From: Pelagerythrobacter marinus
Lineage (GTDB): Bacteria; Pseudomonadota; Alphaproteobacteria; Sphingomonadales; Sphingomonadaceae
NCBI RefSeq assembly: GCF_009827515.1
Contig: NZ_WTYO01000002.1
Coordinates: forward strand, 62,001-126,000
Reading direction: 5' to 3'
DNA: 64,000 nucleotides
The notes below the pieces were generated by a model. It was not told the origin of the DNA, did no database searches, and was given only the letters and a program-made list of their open reading frames with translations. A program made the translations under genes and the position numbers. This document shows, one piece after another, positions 18,366 through 26,654 of this stretch (positions are counted from its first letter, which is position 1; each line of letters begins with the position of its first letter).

Positions 18366-20144
18366 TCAGCGCGCTTCGGGGGTTCGCTTCTGCTCGCGCT
18401 CGGTCATGGCGCTAGAATCGCGGCCCGACGCGGTCAAGAGCGGCAGCGCCAGGCGCAGCGTGTCGTCCACACGTTGCAGGTCCCCGCCGGCGAGACCCGC
18501 CTCGGCCCGGACCAGGCGGAGCGCGAACCCGGCGCCGAACATGCCCGCGCTCAGCGCGCCCTGGCTGGCCTGCGGCACCGCGGCGAAGACATCCTCTTCC
18601 GCCGCCAGGCTCGCCGGGAGCCCCGCGTCGAGCCGCATGACCCCGCTCTCGCCGGACAGCGACAGCGCGACCGTCTCCCCCGCACCCAGCGCGGTGGCGA
18701 GCGTGGCGAGAAAGCGCCAGGCAAGCGCCTCCCCCTCGCGCAGGGCGAGCGGCACGATCGCCGGGCCGGCGGGAATGTCCAGCTCGAACCCGGAAAGGCG
18801 CGGCGCCAGCACGCTTTCCAGCTGCTTCGCCAGCCCGCGGCAGAGGCGGGCGAAGTCGCATTCCCCCTCTGCCGGTTCGAGCGCGCCGGTCTCGATCCGC
18901 GCCAGGCGGTCGAGCTCGTCGAACCCGGCCAGCATCCGCGCGGCATCGCCGGCGATATTCGCGGCCAGCGCCCGGTATTCGTGCGGCACCTCGCCGAAGA
19001 CCTGCTGCTGGATGACCTCGGCGAAGCCCTGGATCGCATTGACCGGCGTGCGCAACTCGTGGAGCAACTGGCGGATGCGGTCGCTCTCGCCCCCCGGGTC
19101 GGCCCCCGTGTTGCCCCCCGTGTTGCCCGACCCGCCGCCCCTTGCGGCCCCGGGGGCGCATTGGAGGGCCGGGCGCCGGAACTTCCCCGCGAGGCCGTAG
19201 AAATGGCCGCCGGGGGCGGCGAAGCGCGGCGCGGCATCGACGATCCATTCGCCCGCGACCGGCTCCGCGCCGCGCAGCGCGATCCGCGCGCCGTCCAGCC
19301 GCTGCCAGGTGCGCAGCGCGCGGCGCGCGGCCTCGCCGGAAAGGCGCGTACCGACGACCATCGGGGCGACGCCCGGCTCGGCCCAGTCGATCCGCCCGGC
19401 GGCATCGGTCGTGAAGGCGAAACCGCGCAGCGGCGGCAGGTCGCCTTCGTCCTCTTCGTCCAGAGGCAGGCGCGGGGATGGATCGGCCGCGGGCTTTTCC
19501 GAGCGGGCGCGCTGGAACGCCTCGATCCGCCGGACGAGCGCGCCGATCGCGGTTTCCTCGTCCGCGTCGGGCGCGCCCTCGTCGTTGGCCGGCGTGGCGA
19601 CGAAAGCGCGCTCGGCAGTCGATTCAATGCCTTCGGCCGCAGAAGGCGGCGCCGGTTGCGGCGCGCGAGCCTCCGCCACCGTCTCGTCCGCCTCCGCGGG
19701 CCCGGGAAGGGGCAGGCCGCGATCGTGGATGCCCAGCCGCTCGAGCAGCTCGACCGCGCCGGGCGGCAGGTCGCGCCGCAGCCGCAGGAACCCGCGCGCG
19801 CGCACCGGCAGGCGCGGGATCAGCGCTTCCCAGTCTTCTTCGACCAGGTCGGCCCGCGACAGCGCGGCGGCGGCCACTTCGGGTTCGTCTTCCGCCAGGT
19901 GGGCCGCCAGTTCGGGGTTGCGGAAGTGCCAGCCGCGATCGCGAATCATCGCCGCCCGTTCGCCCGGGGGGATAGCCTCGCCCAGCGCGCCGAGGCGCAG
20001 CCAGGCGGCCGACGTCAGCCCGCGCTCGAAACCGCCGCGCCGCGCACCCAGCAGGTCGAGCAACTGCCGGAACTGCGTACGCGCCGCGCGCCCGCTGCCC
20101 GCGCGGTGGCGCAACACTGTGGCGAGGCGGTCGTCGAACTGCAT
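18366..20144 (-). CDS. Sensor histidine kinase-like protein with degenerate ATPase domain
   Basis: This 592-residue protein has no transmembrane segment. The phosphoacceptor helix HELRTPVNAIQGFAEVIQQQ lies near residue 365. Before it are about 250 residues with acidic and Pro-rich linkers and a PAS-like block (GFAFTTDAAGRIDWAEPGV). The C-terminal part has the length of a HATPase domain, but I see no N-box Asn or usual G1/G2 glycine boxes, only FGAGFALRLVRAEAG near the end. It may therefore be a weak kinase, a phosphatase or a phosphotransfer scaffold. A Gly/Asn stretch (SGNTGGNTG) precedes the H-box. Start ATG at 20144 (MQFDDRL); a second ATG at 20162 is possible. Confidence 0.75.
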   Translation of the reverse strand: MQFDDRLATVLRHRAGSGRAARTQFRQLLDLLGARRGGFERGLTSAAWLRLGALGEAIPPGERAAMIRDRGWHFRNPELAAHLAEDEPEVAAAALSRADLVEEDWEALIPRLPVRARGFLRLRRDLPPGAVELLERLGIHDRGLPLPGPAEADETVAEARAPQPAPPSAAEGIESTAERAFVATPANDEGAPDADEETAIGALVRRIEAFQRARSEKPAADPSPRLPLDEEDEGDLPPLRGFAFTTDAAGRIDWAEPGVAPMVVGTRLSGEAARRALRTWQRLDGARIALRGAEPVAGEWIVDAAPRFAAPGGHFYGLAGKFRRPALQCAPGAARGGGSGNTGGNTGADPGGESDRIRQLLHELRTPVNAIQGFAEVIQQQVFGEVPHEYRALAANIAGDAARMLAGFDELDRLARIETGALEPAEGECDFARLCRGLAKQLESVLAPRLSGFELDIPAGPAIVPLALREGEALAWRFLATLATALGAGETVALSLSGESGVMRLDAGLPASLAAEEDVFAAVPQASQGALSAGMFGAGFALRLVRAEAGLAGGDLQRVDDTLRLALPLLTASGRDSSAMTEREQKRTPEAR

Positions 20145-20265
20145 GGATCTCCGAAACGGCATAGGCCCTTGCCAGGGCCCCGTGAACGCATCGTTCTAGC
20201 AGTTTCCACCACTACGGGCATGGCGCCGCAGACTGCGTTGCAAAGCGGGACAATTGCTGGCAAGG

Positions 20266-20278
20266 CTAATAATATTAG
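20266..20278. promoter_or_regulatory. AT-rich 13-bp palindrome upstream of the Lrp gene
   Basis: CTAATAATATTAG is a perfect dyad in an otherwise GC-rich region, 77 nt before the Lrp-type gene. AT-rich dyads of about 15 bp are usual targets of Lrp/AsnC proteins, so autoregulation is likely. It could also control the divergent sensor kinase gene, 122 nt away. Confidence 0.55.
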
Positions 20279-20354
20279 GCAGCGAGCAATAGCCGCGCCG
20301 TTTAGTTGCAGAAGGGGTCGCGCGCATTGCGCGGCAGACGTGGGGGCACCCGCA

Positions 20355-20819
20355 ATGGCGAATCTGGACGAGATCGATCGGCGCCTGCTGGCCGAGTTGC
20401 AGAACGAAGGGCGCGTGACGAACGTGGAACTGGCGCATCGCGTCGGCCTGACCGCGCCCCCCTGCCTGCGCCGGGTCCGCGCGCTGGAAGAAGAAGGCGT
20501 GATCCGCGGCTACCACGCGGAGCTGGACGCATCGAAACTGGGCTTCGCGATCACCGTCTTCGCGATGGTGAGCCTGAAGAGCCAGGCCGAAGATGCGCTG
20601 CGCGAGTTCGAAACGCACATGCAGGAACTGGCCGAAGTGCGCGAAGTCCACATGCTCAACGGCGAGATCGACTTCATCCTCAAGATCGTCAGCCGCGACC
20701 TGCAGAGTTTCCAGGAATTCCTGACCAGCAAGCTGACCCCGGCCCCCAACGTGGCCAGCGTGAAGACCAGCCTGACGATCCGGACCAGCAAGCACGAACC
20801 GGGCGTTCCGCTGGAGTAG
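20355..20819 (+). CDS. Lrp/AsnC-family transcriptional regulator
   Basis: This 154-residue regulator has an N-terminal winged helix (MANLDEIDRRLLAELQNEGR, then VELAHRVGLTAPPCLRRV as the recognition region) and a C-terminal RAM domain (FAMVSLKSQAEDALREFE, VHMLNGEIDFILKIV) that binds amino acids and drives octamer assembly. The likely effector is a branched-chain or other amino acid. The last residues KHEPGVPLE are encoded by a repeat that recurs at 21465, so the tail may not be native. ATG at 20355. Confidence 0.93.
   Translation: MANLDEIDRRLLAELQNEGRVTNVELAHRVGLTAPPCLRRVRALEEEGVIRGYHAELDASKLGFAITVFAMVSLKSQAEDALREFETHMQELAEVREVHMLNGEIDFILKIVSRDLQSFQEFLTSKLTPAPNVASVKTSLTIRTSKHEPGVPLE
20792..20815 (+). 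repeat. REP-like 24-bp repeat, copy 1 (inside the Lrp gene 3' end)
   Basis: GCACGAACCGGGCGTTCCGC plus TGGA ends just before the Lrp stop codon. Copy 2 at 21465-21488 differs at one base (T for C). The first copy is translated as part of the Lrp C-terminus. Confidence 0.7.
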
Positions 20820-20948
20820 TCCTTTCCCCAAGTCGTTGGAGAGTTGAGCGACTGGAATCGCCTCGACTTGCAATAATCGGGCGCCGAATAGCCGATTTGA
20901 CCACGATCATCGTACATGGCACTCTCTACTCGATTTATGGAGGCTGCC

Positions 20949-21449
20949 ATGCGCATTTCCCTTTCGTTGACTTGTCTTCCCTGTCTCCTCGCAGCCAGCC
21001 TTCCGGTGGCCGCGAAGGCCGAGCCTTCGCTCTCCGGATTGATCAATGAGAGTCGTCCGGGCGATGCGACGATCAGTTATTCCGGTGGCGATACCGATCG
21101 CGGCATGGTGATCGCCAAGCTGCGCCAACGCGAATTTGCCGAGGCAGTACCCCTGCTGCTGAAACTGGCCGATGCCGGTGAGAGTTGGGCAATGCGCGAG
21201 CTCGGCTGGCTTTATGCCGAAGGCAACGGCGTGCCGGTCGATTCCGCCAGGGCTCTCGGGTGGTTCTACGAAGCCGCAGTCATCGGGGACAGTCGTTCGA
21301 TGCTGCTCGTCGGCGTGGCGTTTTCCCGGGGATGGGGCGTCGATCCCGATCAGGGGCTGGCCGCCTTCTGGCTGGCAAAGGCGCGCGATTCGGGGGACAG
21401 GCATGTCGCGGGCGCTGCTGCGGACGAACTGCGCCGGCTCGCAGCCTGA
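20949..21449 (+). CDS. Exported Sel1-like repeat protein
   Basis: This 166-residue protein has a signal peptide (MRISLSLTCL to PVAAKA) and two to three Sel1/TPR-like repeats, seen as GESWAMRELGWLYAEGNGV, ARALGWFYEAAVIGDS and QGLAAFWLAKARDSGD. Such helical solenoids mediate protein contacts in the envelope. No catalytic motif is visible. ATG at 20949; an in-frame start at 20937 is also possible. Its partner is unknown. Confidence 0.75.
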   Translation: MRISLSLTCLPCLLAASLPVAAKAEPSLSGLINESRPGDATISYSGGDTDRGMVIAKLRQREFAEAVPLLLKLADAGESWAMRELGWLYAEGNGVPVDSARALGWFYEAAVIGDSRSMLLVGVAFSRGWGVDPDQGLAAFWLAKARDSGDRHVAGAAADELRRLAA

Positions 21450-21464
21450 CGTTCCGGCCGGCAG

Positions 21465-21503
21465 GCACGAACCGGGCGTTTCGCTGGAATGACGGCGCTG
21501 GAA
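21465..21503 (+). repeat. REP-like repeat, copy 2, with a short tandem tail
   Basis: The 24-bp unit at 21465-21488 matches the one at 20792 except for one base. It runs into CGCTGGAATGACGG, which is then repeated in tandem. It lies between the Sel1-like gene and the small lipoprotein gene. Confidence 0.7.
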
Positions 21504-21545
21504 TGACGGCGATTGCCGGATCGCTTGATGAAGCCCAGCGATGAC

Positions 21546-22034
21546 ATGCCGATGAAGCGGGCGAGGATCGTTGCTGGAGTTGCCGCATTCGCGGCAGCCG
21601 GCTGCGCCGCTTTGACCGGGGCGGGGCCCGGCAGTTCCGCGCGGGATTGTTTCGACGCCCTGGTGCTCGCCGAAGTTGTCGGCCAGGTTCCGGGCGATTT
21701 CCCCGATCCCGAATACAACGGCCATGTAATGTCTTGGCCGTACTTCATAGACCTGCGGATCGAGCGCGTCGTTGCAGGTCAGATCATCGATGGAGAGATC
21801 GCCGCTCTTTCTGTCCAGCACAGTTATTGGCGCGACGATCTTGGAACAAGGAAGTGGTGGCTGCGGCGCAACGCCCAGGGCACCTACAACATCTTGCGGA
21901 TCGAAGGCGGCGCCCGGCCGGGGATGTGCCCGGCAGGCGAGGCGCCAGCCCCCGCATACCTGACGCCCGGCCCGGGGCAGACGCTCGACGACCTCAGGAA
22001 GGCCGCGGAGCAGCGCCACGGGAGCCGGCCATGA
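21546..22034 (+). CDS. Small lipoprotein, unknown function
   Basis: The protein of about 162 residues begins MPMKRARIVAGVAAFAAAGC; the AAGC fits a lipobox, so it is probably a lipoprotein. The mature part contains DCFDALVLAEVVGQV, SWPYFIDLRIERVVAGQ and a Cys-containing tail (GMCPAG). I recognise no family. The start is uncertain: ATGs at 21528, 21546 and 21552 are in frame, none with a good ribosome-binding site. It is convergent with accC, 72 nt away. Confidence 0.6.
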   Translation: MPMKRARIVAGVAAFAAAGCAALTGAGPGSSARDCFDALVLAEVVGQVPGDFPDPEYNGHVMSWPYFIDLRIERVVAGQIIDGEIAALSVQHSYWRDDLGTRKWWLRRNAQGTYNILRIEGGARPGMCPAGEAPAPAYLTPGPGQTLDDLRKAAEQRHGSRP

Positions 22035-22106
22035 GTCGCCCGACCGATCGCGGCGATCTTCCCCGCTCGCGCCTCCTGCCGCGGAAACGGGGCGGATTCT
22101 TGTCCG

Positions 22107-23468
22107 TCACGCCTGGCTGTCGGCGCTGCGTTCCTTCAGCCATTGTTCCAGCCACTTGATCGAATAGTCGCCGCTCAGCACGTCGGGCTGCTTGATCAGT
22201 TCCTGATGGAGCGGGATCGAGGTCTTCACGCCCTCGACCACCATTTCCTCCAGCGCGCGACGCAGGCGCATGATGCACCGTTCGCGGTTGCGGCCGTAGA
22301 CGATCAGCTTGGCGATCATCGAATCGTAATAGGGCGGGATGCGATAGCCGGCGTAGAGCCCGCTATCGACGCGCACGTGCATGCCGCCCGCGGCGTGATA
22401 GTAGTTCACCGTGCCCGGCGAGGGGGCGAAGGTCCACGGGTCTTCCGCGTTCAGGCGGCATTCGATCGCGTGGCCGGTGAAGGTGATCTCGTCCTGAGTG
22501 ACCGACAGGTCCTTGCCGTCGGCGATGCGGATCTGTTCGCGCACCAGGTCGATCCCGGTGATCATCTCGGTCACCGGGTGTTCGACCTGCAGGCGGGTGT
22601 TCATCTCGATGAAGTAGAACTCGCCGTCTTCCCACAGGAACTCGATCGTCCCGGCGCCGCGATAGCCCATGTCGGCCATCGCCTTCGCGCAGACACCGCC
22701 CATGCGATCGCGTTCTTCCGGCGTGATGACCGGGGAGGGCGCTTCCTCGAGCACTTTCTGGTGGCGCCGCTGGAGCGAGCAGTCGCGCTCGCCCAGGTGG
22801 ATCGCGCCGCCGCGCCCGTCGCCGAACACCTGGAATTCGATGTGGCGCGGATTGCCGAGATACTTCTCGATATAGACGGTCGCATCGCCGAAGGCGGCCT
22901 TGGCCTCGCTCCCGGCCTGTTTCATCAGGCTTTCGAGCTGGTCCTCGCCCTCGCAGACCTTCATCCCGCGCCCGCCGCCGCCGCTGGCGGCCTTGATGAT
23001 CACCGGATAGCCGATCTCGCGCGCGATCCGGCGCGCCTCGTCGTAATCGGAAACGGCGCCGTCGCTGCCGGGCACCAGCGGCAGGCCCAGCGCGCCGGCG
23101 GTGCGCTTCGCTTCCACCTTGTCGCCCATCGTGCGGATATGTTCGGGCTTGGGCCCGATCCACTTGATGTCGTGCGCCTCGACGATCTCGGCGAACTTGG
23201 CGTTTTCCGACAGGAAGCCGTAACCGGGGTGGATCGCGTCGGCCTGCGCGATCTCCGCCGCCGAGATGATGTTGGCGACGTTGAGATAGCTGTCGGTGGC
23301 GGGCGGCGGGCCGATGCACACGGCGTGGTCGGCCAGGCGCACGTGCATGGCGTCGGCATCGGCGGTCGAATGGACGGCGACGGTCTCGATGCCCATCTCG
23401 TGCGCCGCGCGGTGGATGCGAAGCGCGATTTCGCCGCGGTTGGCAATCAGGATTCGGGAAATGCCCAC
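22107..23468 (-). CDS. accC: Acetyl-CoA carboxylase, biotin carboxylase subunit
   Basis: This 453-residue ATP-grasp enzyme carboxylates the biotin on AccB in the first committed step of fatty-acid synthesis. Seen are the N-terminal [16 protein letters not shown], the glycine-rich ATP lid [11 protein letters not shown] (near residue 162), the catalytic stretch [18 protein letters not shown] (near residues 286-303) and the C-terminal biotin carboxylase domain. The GTG at 23468 starts 8 nt after the accB stop, so the two are co-translated. Confidence 0.96.
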   Translation of the reverse strand: MGISRILIANRGEIALRIHRAAHEMGIETVAVHSTADADAMHVRLADHAVCIGPPPATDSYLNVANIISAAEIAQADAIHPGYGFLSENAKFAEIVEAHDIKWIGPKPEHIRTMGDKVEAKRTAGALGLPLVPGSDGAVSDYDEARRIAREIGYPVIIKAASGGGGRGMKVCEGEDQLESLMKQAGSEAKAAFGDATVYIEKYLGNPRHIEFQVFGDGRGGAIHLGERDCSLQRRHQKVLEEAPSPVITPEERDRMGGVCAKAMADMGYRGAGTIEFLWEDGEFYFIEMNTRLQVEHPVTEMITGIDLVREQIRIADGKDLSVTQDEITFTGHAIECRLNAEDPWTFAPSPGTVNYYHAAGGMHVRVDSGLYAGYRIPPYYDSMIAKLIVYGRNRERCIMRLRRALEEMVVEGVKTSIPLHQELIKQPDVLSGDYSIKWLEQWLKERSADSQA

Positions 23469-23476
23469 GGTTCGCC

Positions 23477-23974
23477 TCAGCCGATGACGACCAGCGGCTG
23501 GTCGAATTCGACCGGCTGCGCGTTGTCCACCAGGATCGCCTTGACCGTGCCGGCCTTGTCGGCGGTGATCGGGTTCATCACCTTCATCGCCTCGACGATC
23601 AGCAGGGTATCGCCCTGCTTCACGCTGTCGCCGACCTTGACGAAGGGATCGGCGCCCGGCTCCGCGGCGAGATAGACGGTGCCCACCATCGGCGATTTCA
23701 GCGCGCCGGCGTGATCGTCCGCCGCCGGGGCGGGGGCGGCCTCTGCCGCAGGGGCCGCGGCCGATGCAGCCGGGGCGGGGGCCGGTGCCGGCGGTGCGAA
23801 GGCGGCGGGCGCAGCGGCCATGCCGCCGCGCGACACGCGGACCTTGCGGTCGCCATCCTCGACCTCGATTTCGGTAAGCCCGGTGTCCGCAAGCATTTCG
23901 GCCAGCTCGCGGACCAGCGCGGTATCGACGTCCATGCCGGACTTGCGCCCGGCGCTGCCTTTGTTCTCGGCCAT
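23477..23974 (-). CDS. accB: Acetyl-CoA carboxylase biotin carboxyl carrier protein
   Basis: This 165-residue carrier holds biotin for acetyl-CoA carboxylase. The biotinyl domain has the motif [10 protein letters not shown], whose Lys carries biotin (about 35 residues from the end). Before it is an Ala/Pro-rich flexible linker, and the N-terminal helix region is [20 protein letters not shown]. It lies directly upstream of accC. ATG at 23974. Confidence 0.96.
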   Translation of the reverse strand: MAENKGSAGRKSGMDVDTALVRELAEMLADTGLTEIEVEDGDRKVRVSRGGMAAAPAAFAPPAPAPAPAASAAAPAAEAAPAPAADDHAGALKSPMVGTVYLAAEPGADPFVKVGDSVKQGDTLLIVEAMKVMNPITADKAGTVKAILVDNAQPVEFDQPLVVIG

Positions 23975-24053
23975 CAAACAACCCTTGTTCGTTTCGAGCG
24001 CCCGCCTATGCGCGGCTCGGCCCCGGCTGGCAAGGGGGGCGGCGGGCGCAAGG

Positions 24054-24500
24054 TTACAATTCCGCGACGGCATCCAGCGCGACGAGATAGGATCGCGCGC
24101 CCAGCCCCTTGACCGTGCGCGCCGCGGCCATGCCGACGTAGGACTGGTGGCGAAACGGCTCGCGCGTGGCGGGGTCGGACAAGTGCACCTCGATCACCGG
24201 GGTGCGGATCGCCCTGACCGCGTCGAGCAGCGCGATCGAGGTATGGGTATAGGCGGCTGGGTTGAGGAGGACCGCCCGCGCCCCTTCCGCCTGCGCCTCG
24301 TGCAGCCAGTCGACCAGCATCCCCTCGTGGTTGGTCTGGCGCATGTCGATCGCCAGGCCCAGTTCGCGGGCGCGGTCTTCCAGCATGGCGGCAATGTCGT
24401 CGAGCGTGTCCGAACCGTAGATCTCCGGTTCGCGCAGGCCCAGGAGATTGAGATTGGGCCCGTTGAGGACATAGACGGTATCGGTGATCGGAACGCTCAT
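24054..24500 (-). CDS. aroQ: 3-dehydroquinate dehydratase, type II
   Basis: This 148-residue shikimate-pathway enzyme converts 3-dehydroquinate to 3-dehydroshikimate. Family motifs are [19 protein letters not shown] (near residues 11-29, with the catalytic Tyr), [29 protein letters not shown], and [17 protein letters not shown] with the active-site His. Length is typical. It is upstream of accB-accC on the same strand, a frequent alphaproteobacterial arrangement. ATG at 24500. Confidence 0.95.
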   Translation of the reverse strand: MSVPITDTVYVLNGPNLNLLGLREPEIYGSDTLDDIAAMLEDRARELGLAIDMRQTNHEGMLVDWLHEAQAEGARAVLLNPAAYTHTSIALLDAVRAIRTPVIEVHLSDPATREPFRHQSYVGMAAARTVKGLGARSYLVALDAVAEL

Positions 24501-24526
24501 GCCGCTGCGCTTAGCGTGGCGGGCCC

Positions 24527-24940
24527 TCAGCTGTCGACGCCCTTCGCCTTTCCCCATTGCCGCGCGGCGGTATAGCCGAGGTAGCCGGTGCCGAAGAGCA
24601 TGTAGAGCTCTTCGGGCAGGCCGCGCAGGTAGGCGGTGATCCCGCTGGCGATATTGCGCGCGGCAGCCGGGTCGAAGGCGGAGAGGACGCCCATCGGCAG
24701 GGCGAACAGCAGCAGGACATACATGACGTAGAGGAAGCTGGGCCGGGCGCGGCTGGTCCAGGGATCGCGCGCGTTCGCCTCGGCCACGATGGCCGAGAGG
24801 CGGGCCTCGATCTGGCGCAGTTCCTGCGTCCCCTCCAGCCGGAGCAGTTCCAGCTTGGCGCGGGCGCGCGCGTCCTTGTCGGGAATCACCTTGTCGATAA
24901 TCGTCGAAAGCGGGGCGATGAGCGATTCGAGCAGGGGCAT
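24527..24940 (-). CDS. Holin-like protein of the gene-transfer-agent 3TM holin family
   Basis: This 137-residue protein has an N-terminal amphipathic/coiled-coil region (DKVIPDKDARARAKLELLRL, RQIEARLSAIVAEANARD), then WTSRARPSFLYVMYVLLLFA, a membrane helix, and a second hydrophobic segment near EELYMLFGTGYLGYTAA. A short basic tail follows. From memory this is the GTA_holin_3TM family (Pfam PF11351), named for release of gene transfer agents. Holins form inner-membrane lesions that let endolysin out. No GTA structural gene or endolysin is nearby, so it is a lone holin 26 nt from aroQ. Its upstream region has the dyad and box shared with the S24-like repressor/DUF6456 gap. Confidence 0.8.
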   Translation of the reverse strand: MPLLESLIAPLSTIIDKVIPDKDARARAKLELLRLEGTQELRQIEARLSAIVAEANARDPWTSRARPSFLYVMYVLLLFALPMGVLSAFDPAAARNIASGITAYLRGLPEELYMLFGTGYLGYTAARQWGKAKGVDS

Positions 24941-24977
24941 GACGCGATCTCCATGGGTGCGAGTCGCGCCATCAGAT

Positions 24978-24990
24978 AACCATATCGGTT
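24978..24990. promoter_or_regulatory. AACC-N5-GGTT dyad upstream of the holin gene
   Basis: AACCATATCGGTT begins 38 nt upstream of the holin ATG. The only related site found, AACCAAATCGGTT, is at 31117-31129 next to a repressor gene; 12 of 13 bases agree. Confidence 0.65.
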
Positions 24991-24992
24991 AG

Positions 24993-25004
24993 TGTAGGAA
25001 AATG
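24993..25004 (-). promoter_or_regulatory. CRYTTTCCTACA box upstream of the holin gene
   Basis: Read toward the holin gene the site is CATTTTCCTACA, 52 nt before its start and 2 nt from the AACC-N5-GGTT dyad. Extended by AAAAAG it matches the RcnB-like upstream site at 17 of 18 bases. Confidence 0.55.
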
Positions 25005-25056
25005 CTTTTTCGCCCCCGGGTGCTTTATCGCCCTCAGGTGCTTTTTCTCCCTCAGG
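25003..25056. repeat. Three imperfect 18-bp tandem repeats
   Basis: The units are TGCTTTTTCGCCCCCGGG, TGCTTTATCGCCCTCAGG and TGCTTTTTCTCCCTCAGG. The last overlaps the stop codon of the CitE-like gene; the first overlaps the box at 24993. They may have grown from the T-rich flank of the box. Confidence 0.75.
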
Positions 25057-25945
25057 CCTCGAGGCCCGCGTCCGCCAGCAGGTTGTGCGCGAGCGCGAGG
25101 TGCGGCCGGTCGAGCATGGCCCCGTCCAGCCCGACCGTGCCCGCGCCGGGGTTCGCGGCGAAGGCCGCGATCACCTTGCGCGCATGGGCGATCTCCTCCT
25201 CGCCCGGGGTGAAGGCCGCGTTGATCACCTCGACTTGCGCCGGGTGGATCGCGAGCATCCCGCGATAGCCCTGGCCGCGCACGGTCCGCGCGCGTTCGCG
25301 CAAGCCCTCCAAGTCGCGGAAATCGGCCTGGATCGTCTCGATCGGTGCGACCCCGGCCGCCGCCGCGCCGAGCAGGCAGAGGCTGCGCGCCAGCTCGAAC
25401 GTCGGCATGTAACGTCCGTCGGGCCCGAACTGGACGCGCGCGCCGAGCGCGGAGGACAGGTCCTCCGCGCCCCAGCTCATCGCGGCCAGCCGCGGCGCGC
25501 CCTCGTAGTCGCCGGTGCGGAACATCGCCCGCGGGGTCTCGGTCACCAGCGCGGCCACGCGGGTCTGCCCGGCGGCGATCCCGTGCGCGCTTTCCAGCCG
25601 CGAGAGATGGGCGTCGAGCGCCTCGACATCGGTGCGCCCTTCGGCCTTGGGCAGCATGATCCCACCCGGCGCGGCAGGCATGACGGCTTCGAGGTCGGCC
25701 AGCGTCTCGCCCCCCGACAGGGGATTGACCCTGACCCACAGCCGCCGCCGATCCTCGCGCGCGGCGAGGAAATCGCGCACCATCGCGCGCGCCGCCGGCT
25801 TGCTGTCGGGGGCGACCGAATCTTCCAGGTCGAGCAGGACGATATCGGCCGCGCCATCGGCGGCCTTGGCCATCTTGCGCTCGCTGTCGCCCGGGGCGAA
25901 CAGCCACGATCGCATGCGGGGCAGGGCGGGGGTGGGCGCGCTCAT
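25052..25945 (-). CDS. HpcH/HpaI aldolase / CitE-like lyase
   Basis: This 297-residue TIM-barrel protein resembles the citrate lyase beta subunit. It has RSWLFAPGDSERKMAKA (near residue 12), VLLDLEDSVAPDSK with acidic metal ligands, WVRVNPLSGGE, MLPKAEG and LVTETPRAMF with a further acidic residue. Stand-alone CitE-like proteins often cleave malyl-CoA or citramalyl-CoA-type esters; no citrate lyase alpha or gamma subunit is nearby, so a classical citrate lyase is unlikely. ATG at 25945. Confidence 0.87.
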   Translation of the reverse strand: MSAPTPALPRMRSWLFAPGDSERKMAKAADGAADIVLLDLEDSVAPDSKPAARAMVRDFLAAREDRRRLWVRVNPLSGGETLADLEAVMPAAPGGIMLPKAEGRTDVEALDAHLSRLESAHGIAAGQTRVAALVTETPRAMFRTGDYEGAPRLAAMSWGAEDLSSALGARVQFGPDGRYMPTFELARSLCLLGAAAAGVAPIETIQADFRDLEGLRERARTVRGQGYRGMLAIHPAQVEVINAAFTPGEEEIAHARKVIAAFAANPGAGTVGLDGAMLDRPHLALAHNLLADAGLEA

Positions 25946-26034
25946 CGGCAGATCCTCCTATGCCGCGCGCGCTAGGGGCGAAGCGGCAGGGGCGCAAGCC
26001 CCGGGAACGGTCTTCGATGTCGGAGGAATTCCAC

Positions 26035-26111
26035 TGGTCGGGACGACTGGATTCGAACCAGCGACCCCCACACCCCCAGTGTGATGCGCTACCAGGCTGC
26101 GCTACGTCCCG
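26035..26111 (-). tRNA. tRNA-Pro, anticodon GGG
   Basis: A 77-nt cloverleaf on the minus strand has acceptor CGGGACG/CGTCCCG, discriminator A and encoded CCA. The anticodon stem TCACA/TGTGG encloses CTGGGGG, giving GGG. The T-loop is TTCGAAT. It closely matches the known tRNA-Pro(GGG) body (GTAGCGCAGCCTGGTAGCGC). Confidence 0.95.
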
Positions 26112-26320
26112 TATCCAGTGGAGGGCGGCCCTATAGGGGGCGGGCCGGGCGCTGGCAAGCGCCGATCTTCGGTGTGTGCACGATGCGCGATTCGTTGCCC
26201 TCATCTTGCAATGCTGCTAGGCGCGCCCACTTGATCGCCGGGGAGGCGGAAGGTCCTGCAACGCACGGGCCGGGTGCGTCCCCGCACAGTTCTTGGCTCA
26301 AGTTCGATAGGCACATTTTC

Positions 26321-26641
26321 ATGCTCGATTTCCTTGCCGCCGCGGCCAGCGCAGAGGCGCCGCCTGCGTGGATCCAATGGCTTCCGATCGTCGGCATGAT
26401 CGCGATCTTCTGGTTCCTGATCATCCGCCCGCAGATGCGCCAGCAGAAGCAGCACCGCGAAAAGATCGCCGGTATCAAGAAGGGCGACCAGGTCGTCACC
26501 GCCGGCGGCATCGTGGGCAAGGTCGTCAAGGTGGACGATCACTACGCCGATATCGAGATCGCGCAGGGCGTCCGCGTCAAGACGGTCAAGAACACGATCG
26601 GCGACGTCGTGCCGCCGGGCGGCGCCGCGGCGAACGACTGA
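26321..26641 (+). CDS. yajC: Preprotein translocase subunit YajC
   Basis: This 106-residue inner-membrane protein has one N-terminal helix (WIQWLPIVGMIAIFWFLII), then RPQMRQQKQHREKIAGIKKG and the conserved GDQVVTAGGIVGKV. It associates with SecDF in the Sec translocon. It lies 13 nt before secD, giving the usual yajC-secD-secF operon. In the 209 nt between it and tRNA-Pro(GGG) I see no gene. Confidence 0.95.
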   Translation: MLDFLAAAASAEAPPAWIQWLPIVGMIAIFWFLIIRPQMRQQKQHREKIAGIKKGDQVVTAGGIVGKVVKVDDHYADIEIAQGVRVKTVKNTIGDVVPPGGAAAND

Positions 26642-26654
26642 GCGAGGCCGGCGA

